Numbered from the stretch's first letter, positions 33,516 to 46,000 are shown. The stretch is DNA of 64,000 nucleotides from Avena insularis (GCA_023614405.1 CM042689.1:281239533-281303532); one strand, 5' to 3'. A program made the numbers and translations. Notes: a model not told the origin generated them from the letters alone.

Positions 33516-34310
33516 ATGGATGTGAAGTACAGCAAGTTTTATCAGTTGGGGAATAGAGGAGAACTCATCTTTGAGCGTGACTTGGACCAGCTTTCGGAAC
33601 TTCTGGAGCGTCTGCTCCCTGAGTTCTTCGGAGCTCATCTCAATGATCAAGGAGGAGAAGATCTGCAGTGGATAGTTGTTGCAAGTCTCAGAGGAAAGAT
33701 TGAACTTCCCATTGTAGAGGGAATTCAGTTCACCTTAAGAGAGAACAACTGGCTAGATGCACTTGCCAGGGCCATGCAGGAAGCTCTTGCCCGTCTATGT
33801 GGGCAGAGTATCAATCAGATCAAGGGTACCCGCTTTGAGTTTTATCCAAGGCGTGATGCTATGGGACAACCACTGGAAGCCCCACATCACCCAGAGCTGA
33901 ATACTCAGTTGGACCACCTTAGCTTCATGATGTATGATCGTCAGCAGGAACTGGACAATGCCCGTGACTACACCAACCACAAGTCCGCCATCGTCAAGAC
34001 GAAGGATCAGACCATCGCCATGCTAGTGAAGGATCGCAAGTCTCGTCGCTGTCAGCTCGACAAGGAGCGCATCATTGCCCGTCTTCGCCACCGTATCATG
34101 GATTTGGAGGAGACCATCCACGAGAGAGACATGCGGCTGGAGGAAAGGGAGAATGTGGGAGAAGATCTTCTTGGAGACCCCTACTCCTATGTCAGCGATG
34201 ATGATGACTTTCTGGAGGATCAGGCCATGGACTTCTTCACCGATGATGATGACTTCACCTTCATCGATGATGATGATGAGGATGATGAGGACACTGACTC
34301 CGAGGAGTAG
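33516..34310 (+). CDS. ORF0, extra ORF upstream of gag (intact, 264 aa)
   Basis: Starts MDVKYSKFYQLGNRGELIFE at the first ATG after the leader and is open for 264 codons. The N-terminal 100 residues look globular (LLERLLPEFFGAHLNDQG, RGKIELPIVEGIQFTLREN). Residues about 130-215 are strongly helical and charged (DRQQELDNARDYTNHKSA, then LRHRIMDLEETIHERDMRLE), likely coiled coil. The last 40 are almost all Asp/Glu (SDDDDFLEDQAMDFF, DDDDEDDEDTDSEE). No known domain recognised. Rice RIRE3 and RIRE8 are reported to carry an ORF0 between LTR and gag; this has the same position, though homology is untested. It is the best preserved ORF of the array. Confidence 0.75.
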   Translation: MDVKYSKFYQLGNRGELIFERDLDQLSELLERLLPEFFGAHLNDQGGEDLQWIVVASLRGKIELPIVEGIQFTLRENNWLDALARAMQEALARLCGQSINQIKGTRFEFYPRRDAMGQPLEAPHHPELNTQLDHLSFMMYDRQQELDNARDYTNHKSAIVKTKDQTIAMLVKDRKSRRCQLDKERIIARLRHRIMDLEETIHERDMRLEERENVGEDLLGDPYSYVSDDDDFLEDQAMDFFTDDDDFTFIDDDDEDDEDTDSEE

Positions 34311-34545
34311 TAGCACTTGAGCACTAGCGTTAGTGAGTCGTATTCGGTCCCACTGTATCATAGTTTCCATAATGGTTCGTAAAACCATCTGTTTTCCTTT
34401 GTTGTGGTGTGTGTTTGTATCGTGTGCTATGAATGAATGAATGAAAAGCAAGTTGCTAGAAAATCCGAGTCAAACTTAAAAACTTTTCAAAGTCCCTGAA
34501 CCTTAGAAATTTCCCTCTTTTCTCATGATCTATCTCAATTTTCAG

Positions 34546-35770
34546 ATGCCTCGCGGAGGAAGTGGTTCATCCCCGGACCCGATGTTGCAGATCCTGCAAA
34601 TGTTGGTTTCTGACCGCGAAGCTGAAAGAGCAGAATGTCAAGCCAACTTATCCACCCTTCAGCAGATAGCTCAGCTGGCCCACAACAATCAAAGCCAAGG
34701 AAATCAGGACAACCATGGATCTAAGCTCAAGAATTTCCAGAACACCAACCCACCTGTTTTCACTAAGTCAGAAGAGCCCCTAGATGTAGATGATTGGCTG
34801 CAAACCATGGAAAACAACCTGGAAGTCGCCGGAGTGGAAGCTAACAAGAAAGTTATGTTCGCCACCCACTATCTAGCCGCAGATGCAAGAGCATGGTGGA
34901 ACATCGTTCGTGCAATGACCGGAGGACAGATGATGACCTGGGAGGAATTCAAGGTCAAGTTGAACCCATGTGCCACCGGGTTTGATCAAGAGGATGAGAG
35001 ATGAATTCAGAGAACTGAAGCAAGGAAGGATCACCGTAGTGGAATACCGTGACAAATTCTTGTCATTAGCTAGGTATGCCCCAGATGCGATCGACACTAA
35101 AGCCAAGAAGAAAGAAAGATTCATGAATGGTTTGCATGATGAGATACAGACTGTGTTGGTCAATATCCCCTTTGCTGATATTGAAGCCCTAGTCAACTCT
35201 GCCATTCAGATGGAAGGAAAGATCAACCAGGCCAATGAGAACCGCAAGCGTCGCATGATGCATCAGCTAGGAACCCATCATACACCAAAGTATCGCCCTA
35301 ACACATCTCCAGGATTTTCCCCAAGAACCAACAGACCCCCGATGAACTGTCCGACCTATCCCAACAGTGGAAACCCAAGTCCCGGAGGAAATCACAACAA
35401 CCCCGGCAACTCTGGCAATTTCAACCGTGCACCACCCAAGTTCAACAACAACAATGCCGCCACCAACACCAACACTGCCCCAAGGACTGGAAGCAATGTT
35501 GTGCCTGTTGCAGCAAAGGACAAGTCGCAAGTGACTTGTTATGACTATGGAAATAAGGGTCACTACTCCAATGAGTGCCCCAAGAAGAATGCCGCAGCCC
35601 CCAAAGCAAATGCCCCAGCTCAGCAGCAGCGTCGTGTTCAGCCCGGAAGAAGGTTTGCCCCAGGGAACTCGCTCAACCGCAACGGTCGTCTTTTTCTCAT
35701 GCATGCTGAAGAAGCCCAGAGAGCGCCAGATGTCATGCTGGGAATGTTTTCTGTTAATTCGGTTTGCTAG
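34546..35770 (+). pseudogene. gag of C internal domain 2
   Basis: ATG at 34546 (MPRGGSGSSPDPMLQILQML) and open to TGA at 35002 (VSDREAERAECQANLSTLQQ, then the capsid core AADARAWWNIVRAMTGG). The shared 1-nt shift near 34975 ends it; the frame resumes in ORF 34970-35770 (GLIKRMRDEFRELKQG to a mutated CYDYGNKGHYSNEC knuckle, then a basic RRVQPGRRFAPGNS tail). Stops at TAG 35768. Confidence 0.9.
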
Positions 35771-35993
35771 ATAGTTGTTTGATTCTGGTGCATCGCACTC
35801 ATTTGTCACCGAAGAATTTGCATGCACTAGTAAGATTCAACCAACAAAACTGAAGCATGTTATGATTGTTCAAATCCCCGGTTCAACCACCAAAGCTAGG
35901 CAAATTTGCAAAGCCGTCCCTATCCGAATCCATGGCATAGATTTTTATGCTAATCTGATAGTATTGGAACTAAAGGTTTGGAAGAAGTACTAG
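35771..35993 (+). pseudogene. protease of C internal domain 2
   Basis: Active-site FDSGASHSFVTEEFA is present, but the codons just before it are replaced by stops (TAG at 35768). The ORF ends [13 protein letters not shown] through the same shift as copy 1. Confidence 0.88.
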
Positions 35994-37560
35994 GAATGGA
36001 TTGGATGTCTAAACATAAAGGATTAATTGATTGTGCCAAGAAAGCCATAACCATGACTAGTACAACGGAATATCAGTCGAGCATGTATCTGAAACCTTAC
36101 CTCATCAATTCAAGTGCAACAAGAGTATAACCCAACCTACCATTGACCAAGTCCGGATAGTCTGTGAATACCCCGATGTATTTCCAGATGTTTTGCCCGG
36201 TATTCCCCTAGATCGGGATATCGAGTTTATCATTGAACTAATCCCTAGAACAGGACCCATAGCCCAGAGACCATATAGTATGAACCCGTCTGAACTAGCA
36301 GAACTAAAGAAGCAACTGGATGCCATGTTGGAAATTGGATTGATTCAACCAAGTGCGTCATCATGGAGATCACCTGTCTTGTTCGTGGACAAGAAAGATG
36401 GAGGTAACCGTTTGTGTACGGATTATCGGAAGTTGAATGATGTCACTGTTAAGAACAAGTACCCATTGCCCAAGATAGAAGATCTGTTTGACCAGTTGAC
36501 CGGTGCCAAGGTGTTTTCTAAAATTGACCTTAGAACTGGTTATCATCAACTCAAGATTCGTGCAGAGGATATTCCCAAGACTGCCTTTACCACCAGATAT
36601 GGATTATATGAGTATACCGTCATGTCTTTTGGATTAACCAATGCCCCCGCTTATTTCATGAATCTCATGAATAAGATTTTTATGGACTTCCTAGCTAAGT
36701 TTGTCGTTGTTTTCATCGATGACATTCTGATTTATTCCAAATCAGAAGAAGAACATGAGCTACACCTAAGGACCATTCTTGGAACCCTTAGAGGGCATCA
36801 GTTGTATGCCAAGTTTAGGAAATGTGAATTCTGGTTACAGGAGGTAGGATTCCTCGGCCACATTGTATCAGCCGGAGGAATTGCCGTTGATCCTGCAAAG
36901 GTGAAAGATGTGGAAGATTGGCAAGCCCCAACCACTCAAACCCAAGTCCGTGCATTTCTCGGATTAGCGGGATACTACCACAAGTTCGTAGAAGGATTCT
37001 CGAGTATCGCCAGACCCATGACCCAATTGCTGAAGAAGGACAAGAAGTTTGAATGGACGGACAAATGTGAAGCGAGTTTTCAAGAACTCAAGAGAAGACT
37101 GATTTCAGCCCCAATCTTGATCATGCCGGATATCACGAAGCCGTTTGACGTGTATTGTGACGCATCCAAGATCAGTCTCGGATGTTTGCTAATGCAAGAA
37201 GGCAAAGTTATATCCTATCTATCTCGACAACTGAAACAGCATGAACAAAAATACCCAACCCATGACCTCGAGCTCGCAACCGTAGTTCTAGCCCTGAAGA
37301 CATGGAGGCATTACCTGATGGGAAACCATTGTGAGATTTATTCGGATCACAAAAGCCTGAAGTATATATTCACTCAGAAGGAGCTGAATATGAGACAGAG
37401 AAGATGGATTGAGCTAATCAAGGATTACAGCCTGGACATTCACTATCACCCCGGTAAAGCCAACGTGGTAGCAGATGCCCTTAGCAGATTGCCGTGCCGC
37501 TTCAACTCCATGATTTTGAAGGAGGAACCAAGCCTGCACAAAGAGATGGAGGATTTCTGA
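35994..37560 (+). pseudogene. reverse transcriptase and RNase H, C internal domain 2
   Basis: After a short deletion at about 36063 and a shifted stretch, ORF 36193-37560 (455 codons) is open through RT and RNase [51 protein letters not shown], then [18 protein letters not shown] and [17 protein letters not shown]. This is the longest RT ORF in the window. It ends at TGA (37558), identical to copy 1, before integrase. Confidence 0.94.
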
Positions 37561-39050
37561 ATGGAATTAGTGAGTGAAGGATTTTTGGCTAGCATAGAAC
37601 TTCAACCCACTTTGATCAGCCAGATCAAAGAGGCGCAGAAAGGGAATGCTAGTATCGACGGAATAAAGTGTCGTATCGGTACAGGCAAAGTACCCGGATT
37701 TACCGAAGACGAAGAAGGAGTTCTGTGGTACAAAGGAAGTCTTTGTGTACCAGCAGATTCAGAGTTAAAAGAAGTTATTCTGAAGGAATCTCATGATACT
37801 CTTTATTCTATCCACCCCGGAGGAATGAAGATGTATCAGGATTTGAAGGAACAATTTTGGTGGCACAAGATGAAGAGAGAAATCGGAAGCTATATCTCCA
37901 AGTGTGATATATGTCAGAGAGTCAAGGCGGGACATCAAAGACCCGCAGGATTGTTGCAACCTCTATAGATTCCGGAATGGAAATGGGATTCCGTTGGAAT
38001 GTACTTTATCACCGGATTGCCTACTTCTAGTAGGGAAATGACTCTATCTGGGTCATAGTTGACAGATTGTCCAAAGTCGCCCATTTCTTACCAGTCAAGA
38101 CCATATATCAGAGTTCGAAGCTAGCGGAGTTATACATCGCTAGAATCGTCAGTTTGCACGGAGTCCCCAAGAACATCGTATCTGATCGAGGAACTCAGTT
38201 TACCTCGAGATTCTAGAAGAAAGTCCATGAAGGTTTAGGAACCCGACTATATTTCAGCACAACTTATCACCCTCAGACCGATGGACAAACGGAGCGAGTA
38301 AATAAAATACTCGAAGACATGTTCAGAGCATGTGTGTTAGAGTATGGATCTAAATGGGAAGACTATGCGCGTTCAGAATTTTCATACAACAGTTATCAAG
38401 CTAGTTTGCAAATGGCCCCATTTGAATTCATGTATGGAAGGAAGTGTCGCACCCCTTTGAACTGGTCGGAAGTAGGAGAGAGTCAGATTTTCGGACCCGA
38501 CATCCTACGAGAAGCGGAAGAGAAAGTTCACAAGATTCGTGAGCACCTCAAGACCGCCCAGTCAAGACAGAAGAGTTACGCCGACAAGAGACGTCGAGAC
38601 CTCGCCTTCAACATCGGAGATTTTGTGTACCTTAAAGTGTCGCCATTGAAAGGAATGCAGCGTTTCCAACTAAAGGGTAAGTTAGCCCCCAGATATATCG
38701 GACCCTTCAAGATTCTGAACCATCGAGAAGAAGTATCGTATCAGTTGGAACTGCCAGAAGAGATGTCAGCCGTGCACAATGTGTTACATATCTCGTTACT
38801 TCGCAAATGCCTCGAAGTTCCGGAAAAGACTGAAGTTTTCAGGAACATTGATCACCGGACCATAGAAATCAATGATGACCTGACCTATCCCGAAGTACCC
38901 ATCCGTATTTTGGAAGAAGCTTTCAGAACTACCAGAACCCGAAGCATCAAGTTTCTCATGATCCAGTGGAGCAACCACACGGAAGAGGAAGCTACCTAGG
39001 AGCGCGAAGATCACATCAGGACGGAGTTTCCCGATCTCTTCAAATCCTAG
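37561..39050 (+). pseudogene. integrase and chromodomain, C internal domain 2
   Basis: ORF 37561-37968 starts MELVSEGFLASIELQPTLIS and keeps the zinc-binding KCDICQ. It ends at TAG 37966 (CAG in copy 1). A shared shift near 38033 and a TAG at about 38214 break the core; DRGTQFT and QTDGQTERVN remain. ORF 38319-38999 holds the rest of the core (WEDYARSEFS shows a short deletion), then KGKLAPRYIGPFKILNH and the chromodomain (EVPIRILEEAFRTTR, KFLMIQWSNHTEEEAT) with the shared Trp-to-TAG stop at 38997. Confidence 0.9.
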
Positions 39051-39094
39051 GTAATCTTTTTCATCCTTTTTAAAATATCGAGACGAGATTTTGT

Positions 39095-39110
39095 TTAAGG
39101 GGGCAAGTTT
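39095..39110 (+). other. polypurine tract, C internal domain 2
   Basis: TTTAAGGGGGCAAGTTT directly before LTR C3; the upstream ATCTCGGGACGAG motif is mutated to ATATCGAGACGAG. Confidence 0.78.
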
Positions 39111-40351
39111 TGTAACATCCCAAAAATATTAAACATGGATCATCAAACTCTAATCATAAAAATTAGGGTTAACAAAAACTTTTCCATCTCAAAATATGAA
39201 AGCATTCATGTGTATGTGTATTTAAATTAGGAGTTCATTTGAATTGCCATGGTTCGGTGATACTTTGCTTGTAAAATGATTCTTAGGTGAAATAAACATC
39301 ATCTAAATCATACCCAAACTTTTCCCAAAGACAAACAACTCAAAATGAACAAATGAAGTGAATGGTCACTTTGGCCAAATTAACTCCCATGCCTACTTTG
39401 GCTATTCCAAGCACTCAAAACTTAACAGAAACATTTGTGGATCTTTGCACCCCTTGTTAGTACACCTAATGAGGTACCAAGGCCCACTTTGTGATCTTCC
39501 AAAAACATTCAAATGCTAAGTTTAAATGACAGTTCAAAATTGAATCTATCTCATATGGGAAGATCCCACTATTTCAAAAACTACTCAAACAAGTTCAATT
39601 TTCAAAACCCAAGAAACCACAGAGTCTCCAGCATATGCCTAGCACACCCACCAAAAATCTTTTCAAAATTCAAAAAGAAGTTTCTTGCGGCCATTTCATC
39701 AAACACCTTGTAGATTCAAATTAAACAAACCACAAACATTATAGTGTGCAGTAAAATTGGCCTAACCTGTTCCCTCTATGGCAACTAGCCCTTAGTAGAT
39801 CATCTAGCCCCTTTTACTATCTTTAGCACCACTGTAAGCAAGCCTAGCCATCAATGGTGAGCATGCCGAGAGCAAACTTGCCACCCCATTGTCGTCGGCA
39901 AGCTAGCAGCCACACTAGCCTCGCCAACCTTGTCTGGGACATGCAGCACCATCCATCGCCACTCCATGTCCCAGCCTCGAGCAATGCCAGCCACTGGACC
40001 ACATGCCACGCTCATGCCAAACTTCTCTGCGACCATGTCGAGAACGCCAGGCGCCACGCCGACCAGCACCTCCCGGCCAGACATGCCCTTGCCCGTTCAC
40101 CGTCGCGCGGACCATACTCATTGTGCGCCATCAAAAACCCCGTCGGACCCGCCGAGAGCGTCGAAGCATTCCGACCAATAAGCACCGCCCCACGCCTCGC
40201 CACCACGCCATTGAGCTTCGCCAGGGAACATAGAACCGCCACCTAACGTCGCTCATGCTGATAGCTTCATGTGTCGTCGCCCACGCTGATAGCTTCATGT
40301 GCCGTTGACCACGATAAGCTCAGCCCGTGCTCGTCGGTCCCCTCTCGCCAC

Positions 40352-40359
40352 TATAAATA
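40352..40359 (+). promoter_or_regulatory. TATA box of LTR C3
   Basis: TATAAATA in the same context as C1 and C2. Confidence 0.7.
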
Positions 40360-40479
40360 GAGGCCTCCCCGCTCGATTTCTTCACACCAGTTCGCTCCCC
40401 ACCTCTCACTGATCACACCCACTCACCCCTAGAGCAAGGCGAGCACCAGGAGGCCGGAATTTCACCAGAATTTGCCGCT

Positions 40480-42825
40480 GCAGAGGAGGAGAGGCGCCGT
40501 CGATTGGAGCCTCCCCTGGAGGAGCTGCCGGTACCAGGAGAATCGTCGTCGTCGACTTCGTCGTTCGCCCCCATCGCCGACCCTCGCCTGAGCCCCAGTG
40601 AGCCTCCCACGACCCCCACCTGCCGCGTTAGGGTTCTGTCTCGCCGGCACTGCCCGACGTGGACGATGAGCCGTAGCCGTTCGATTAGATTTAGATCGTG
40701 CGGCCAGATCGCCCCGTACCGCTTCGAGCGTTATGTGCTGCTGACTGGTAGACCCCCCATGTCAGCTGAGCCCCGCACTGCGGAGTGACGCTGGGCCGGC
40801 CCATTAACCTCTCCGGCGTGACCCAACCGTTTGAATTTAGATTTTTCTATTTTAATTCAAACACAGTTCTGTGCAGAGATTCAAAAACCAACCTAGCTCG
40901 ATCCATTGAACCAAATTGCATGAAACCAATTTTGTTAGAAAGGTACTGAAATGCTTAATCAAAGCCCGTTGGATTCAAATCATTTGGATCTGTAGATCAC
41001 CCTTGGTAAAAATAACAAGGCAGAAGCTTTTCTGCATTCAAACATTTTTCAAAATTCAACCATAATAGCTTTTGAGTTGATTTCAACTCTCAAAAATCAC
41101 ATTTGATCATACCTTTCAGAATATATAAAAACATATGGGTTTACTTACATAAATAATGTTCAAGTAATAAAAGAATGCCACATAGGCATTTCTAGTCACT
41201 TTATTTATTTAAAATAAAAAGGTTAAACCTTATTAAATTGTGACACCACTTTAAATCACATTCCCATGTACTGAAATATGTGGTGATGACATGTGTCAAC
41301 ATGATCCCATGTTTGAGTTGGAGAATATTAAATCTTAAGTAGTTTTTCAATGAGTAGAAATTACTTTTCTCAAATTAAAATAAATAAGACAAATGCTTTA
41401 ATGTAGTAATGTTAAGTGATGATGCTAGATCATCTCTAGTGCACCTTTGTGTGATGATTGAAAATAGTTAAGTATTGTTTGGTGATTTTGTACCTCGTAT
41501 TTATTTATAGACGCTAGTACCGACCAAGGATACGAGGAGGAAGGAGGATACTACGAGGAAGAAGCTGAGGAGAACTTCAACCACTACTCTGCACAAGGCA
41601 AGCTAACACTTGCAACTTAGCAAGTTTATACTACTATCCTAGCAAGCCAAACTATGCAAGTTCTACTTGCAAGCTTACACCCCTTGATACCCCATCCTAG
41701 TTTTACTCACAAGTTGATTACCTTATTTCTTTATCAAAGTTTTCTCTTAGAGTTTACTTAGTAACTTGTAGTTTCTAGAAAGATAATTGAAGGTAGCATA
41801 AAGAGCATAAAATTTGGCCTAAGTTAGATAATCTTGATATCATCCTAAGGCATGAGATTGAACTTAGTTAATCTCCACTTGTTTACCACCCCTCATTAGT
41901 ACTTACCACCACTTGTAGATGCTAGTGCTAAGCATAAAACTTGATCAACTTTAGATGGGAATACTTGGTGAAACTGGCTATGAAAACCTTAGAATGATGA
42001 GTCATTCTACTGAAATGTTTTGGACATGTGTTCTCGGACACCATATGATTTTGATGATGAAAATGTTGAGGCATGAGCCTTAGCCCTTTATAAAACTGAT
42101 GGTTGTCTGGATGCGATACCATTCCAATTTTACCGTACAACCACAATACCCGAAAATTGGGTAGGGCTTGACTGGAAATTTATATACCTTAGTATGGGTT
42201 CCCTCGCGGCCAAGGTCTGAGCTAAGGCTACCTTGTCAAGATTGTCCACCTGTGCGGTACCCAAGATGACAGTTGGTCATGGTTGGGAGGCCAAACTCAC
42301 AGGAGAGGTGCCTATACTAGGGCGTGTAATGGAAATATTAGGATTGATTATCCGCATACTGAGTATGGTGAATTCAGGATTTGTTCCTTACGGATGTATC
42401 GAATGTTGTGGTGAAAGTGTACAATATTTGCAGAGTGTCAAACTATTTAAATAGCCGCGTCCGTGATTATGGACAGTTGGAGTCGCCATACTGTTCCCCC
42501 GTCAGATGTTTTCAAAATGACTTGTGAAATAAATTGAAACTTTGACTTGACCACAACAGGGTTGTGATATGAAATTCAAGTTCCCACTTAGGTGTTATAA
42601 AATCTTAACTAGCTTTCTTGCTTCTGAACTTAGTAGAGGTAAATCTGGCTTTTTGCAAAACAACCCTAGAGCTTAGTGTCCTAACTACAAAAACTCTCTT
42701 CACTTGTTAGTATTAGTTTGCGAGTACTTAAAGAGTATTTATGGCTTTGTCTCTGGCTATTCCCGTGGCCAGACTATGAAAAGGAGTATCAAGATGATGG
42801 ACCGCAGGAAGGTTACGACAACTAG
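40480..42825 (+). other. putative spliced acidic ORF inside LTR C3
   Basis: Block 1 ends at 40597 (last base A instead of G, GT kept), block 2 is 41511-41597, block 3 is 42773-42825 ending TAG. Frames stay open; block 3 has a few changes (YEKEYQDDGPQEGYDN). Confidence 0.4.
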
Positions 42826-43094
42826 GATCATCTCCCATCGTCAGCATTGCATGTGACCCCGAAGATGGAGCTTTGTCTATGCTATCGTTACTATTACGTT
42901 TTTTTCCACTGTCTAAATTGTATTAAGAACTGGATCATGAGATCCTTATTTGTGTAAGACCTTATGTATGGTTTGTAATGGATGATGTACTATGATATCC
43001 AAATCTGTTATGTCTCGCAAAAATGGTAATCCTGGGATTGCGATGTATGGCGTAATAGACATCTGGGATTAAAAATCCGGGTGTTGACACAAGA

Positions 43095-46000
43095 CACATT
43101 CCTAAAGGACCAAAAATGGAAAACAAAAATATTATAAAACCATGGGAATTGATTTCATTCAATTTGGAGCCATGGATAAAAACTTATGATTTTAATAAGA
43201 TAAAAGAAAGTAATTTCCAAGGCTAATAAAGCTCCTAACTAAAATCAGCACTAAATTGTGAGCAAAGTAATCCTAAAAGGATCTAAAAATAAAAATAAAT
43301 ATTAAATAAAATTATACAAAGTGGAATCACCAATTTTGGAACTATAAATAAAAAGATATGAATTTATAAGATAAAGAAAGAATTAAATAAATAAGAAATT
43401 ATTGCAAAGACAATTTAAATCTTGACCAAATCCATAAGCAAATGGAATAAAAGTAATTCAAATAAAATAAAAGAATAAAAGATTATTTAAATAAAATTAT
43501 ATGGGTTTGAACCATATTCAGTTGACTTCTGATTCAATAGACCCCCAAAGGAACAAAACGAGGGAGACAAATTATATTAATGGCTCGGATCAACCGATAC
43601 CTCTTTGCATGTGGGGGCATGATCGGGATTCAGATAAAATTGACCGCGTATGTACTGCCCACCAGAGCCCATAGAGGCTTGAAGCACATCAGTAAGCATG
43701 TATTTTGTGCAAGCGACGTGGAAACGTAAGTGTCCAACTTGGATACAACACTTGCACCTGTCCACTATTGTGGCAACACTATGTACGTGGTTTAGGGTGA
43801 GTACTTTTGGGGCCATTGGCGGGCTACCCTCGCGCGCCCTCCTCTAATACGCATGGGGGAAATTCTACCCTTTGGGACATTTACAACTTTTTTAGAGTGG
43901 GGGGTCTATGGAATCACACCTCTATTTAATTTTATTTGAATAAAGGCAAAATGCCTAATTTAAATAAATATTAAATCATGAGAGAATATTTGTAATATTC
44001 TAAAGTGGACTTTTAAACACACTAAATAACTGGTATGAAAACCTGCTGAAAGTTTTGGAAATATTTGAAATCAAATTGTTGTTTAAAACAAGTGATTCAA
44101 ATAAAAACAAAAAATATGAAAAAGAAAAGAAAAAGAATCAAAAGAGAAAAATTAGGAAACAAACCCTACCTTCTAACTAGGCCCAGTCTAGCAAGCCCCA
44201 GGCCCAGCAGCAAGCCCACCCAGTAACCCCCACCCCTCTCTCCCCGTAGAACCTTTCTCACCGTAGCCTCCACCCACACCCCCACCGATGCCCTGGACCC
44301 ACGCCACGTTGGCATCATCGTCTTCACCCTTGACAAACTCGCCCCCCTCTGACTGTTTCTTCCTCAATTTGATTCTGCGTAAATTCGTTTAATTGTTGCA
44401 CTGATTCCGTCCCGCCACCATGCTCTCTTAATCACCTCCCTCTCCTCTCCATTTCCCCTCAGTCACCACCCCACGGGAGTCCCCAGGCTGCACGAATTCT
44501 TGCTCGAACCACCGCTGCCTCCGACGTACTTCGGCGTTGATTCTGGTGAAAATCTACCGCCCCTCTCCCTCTGCTTGGTTCTATGATGTCTGTCATCACC
44601 CACGTGTTTTCTCGTGCACCAGAGCGTCGACCCTGTCATTGCCTGCACGCAGCCGACGGAGCACGCAGCTCCGGCGAGGTTCCCCGGTGAGCTCCGATCG
44701 CCCCTCTTCCTCTCATTGATGCTCTCGCACTCACCTCTCTCTCCCACATATAACACCATCTTTATTTTGCCTTTGCATGCTCTGTAGCTTCGCCTCCGAT
44801 GACGCCAGTGCGTGCCCGACGCCGACAATAGCTTCGACGAGGAATCCTTGATGACCTTGTGCGCCCCTGCCCCTCCTACGACCACCTTGAGCACCGTGAT
44901 GACCTTGCGAACCTAGTGAGCCCTGTATTCCCTTCCTTGATTTCTAGTTTCGCCGGACCACCATAGACAGAGCGCCGCCACCGCGCACCATCGCCAGCGC
45001 CGCCAGTCTCTGGTCAGCACGCCCAGGTTTGTTAGATCTAAATCTAACGTCGTAGAATAGATGACTTAATGAAGCTATATTCGTTGATCTGAGCCGCACA
45101 TATCCACTTAAATCCTACGGCCTATGTAGCTCAATCCAACCGAAGCGGTATGGGCCAGTAAAAACAAGACACGTGGACAGCCTGTCTGTTCAAAATTCCA
45201 GAAAATGAATTTAGATGTTTAAACTTGCAAAAATCATAACTTTTGATCTGTATGTACAAAAAATTACAAATTTTATATCAATGGATTCAGAAAAATGTAA
45301 ACTTTGCAACTATGGCCCTGGTTTGGTCATTTGCTTCTGAAAAAATAGGTGGTTTTGCAGAAACATTAATAGGACTATTTTGAGTATAAAAATTGTTCTA
45401 AAAATGATTTTTGAGTGAAACCTTTTGCAAATGGATTTGTTTTGAACCCTCTGACCATAAACACTAACATTTTAATTCAAAAATATATTTTTCTAAACAC
45501 TAGGAATTATTCCTTTGAATAAAAGCATTTCTAGTAAAACAAAAATGATTTAAAAGACCTATTTTCACTAACTTGGTTTCAAATGATTTTCCCACTTTTA
45601 TTAAGGACCAGTAGGTGTTTTGAAATGTTAGAACCTTGTTAGAAACCACCTTTTTAATAAAAACAACCTTTTGCATCTTGCATGCATTTCCTTGTTTTTA
45701 TCATTTTATGTGGTGAATTGTATGAATGCTAGTTTTGAATGTGTGGCTTGCTTGATTGAATTGTAGTGAACTTTGAAGAGTGTGACAATTGCAAGATCAA
45801 GGAGTGTACCTAGATTTTCTACAAAAAGTAAAGTGATACTTTGGTCATCAAAAGTCCTATCTTTTCAATATTGCATTAGTGATATTTTTGTTGTAGGCAT
45901 GATAGGACTATTTTTATATATTGCTATGCTATAGTAGATCATATAGAATATATATTGGTAGGAATATTCCTAGGTTAAGAGACATGTTATGACAGTAAGC

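Larger units (their letters stand above)
39111..43089 (+). repeat. LTR C3 (3979 bp)
   Basis: TGTAACATCC...GTGTTGACA, followed by the outer target duplication CAAGA. It has the 28-bp duplication seen in C2 (about 40247-40304), with private changes, many of them C-to-T or G-to-A. Confidence 0.95.
19466..43094 (+). mobile_element. compound chromodomain gypsy (C): three LTRs, two internal domains
   Basis: Structure: LTR (19471-23455), internal 1 (23456-29277), LTR (29278-33286), internal 2 (33287-39110), LTR (39111-43089). The outer 5-bp duplication CAAGA (19466-19470 and 43090-43094) flanks the whole array, and no duplication flanks the middle LTR, so this is one insertion later expanded. Each LTR starts TGTAACATCC and ends TTGACA. 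Internal domains carry an extra 5' ORF, gag, protease, RT, RNase H, integrase and a C-terminal chromodomain, which places it among chromoviruses (Tekay-like). Both pol regions are dead. Confidence 0.93.

Noticed and set aside
19471..43089. Two independent insertions side by side sharing an LTR by chance
   Set aside because: No target duplication at the middle LTR, one duplication around the whole, and shared lesions in both internal domains.
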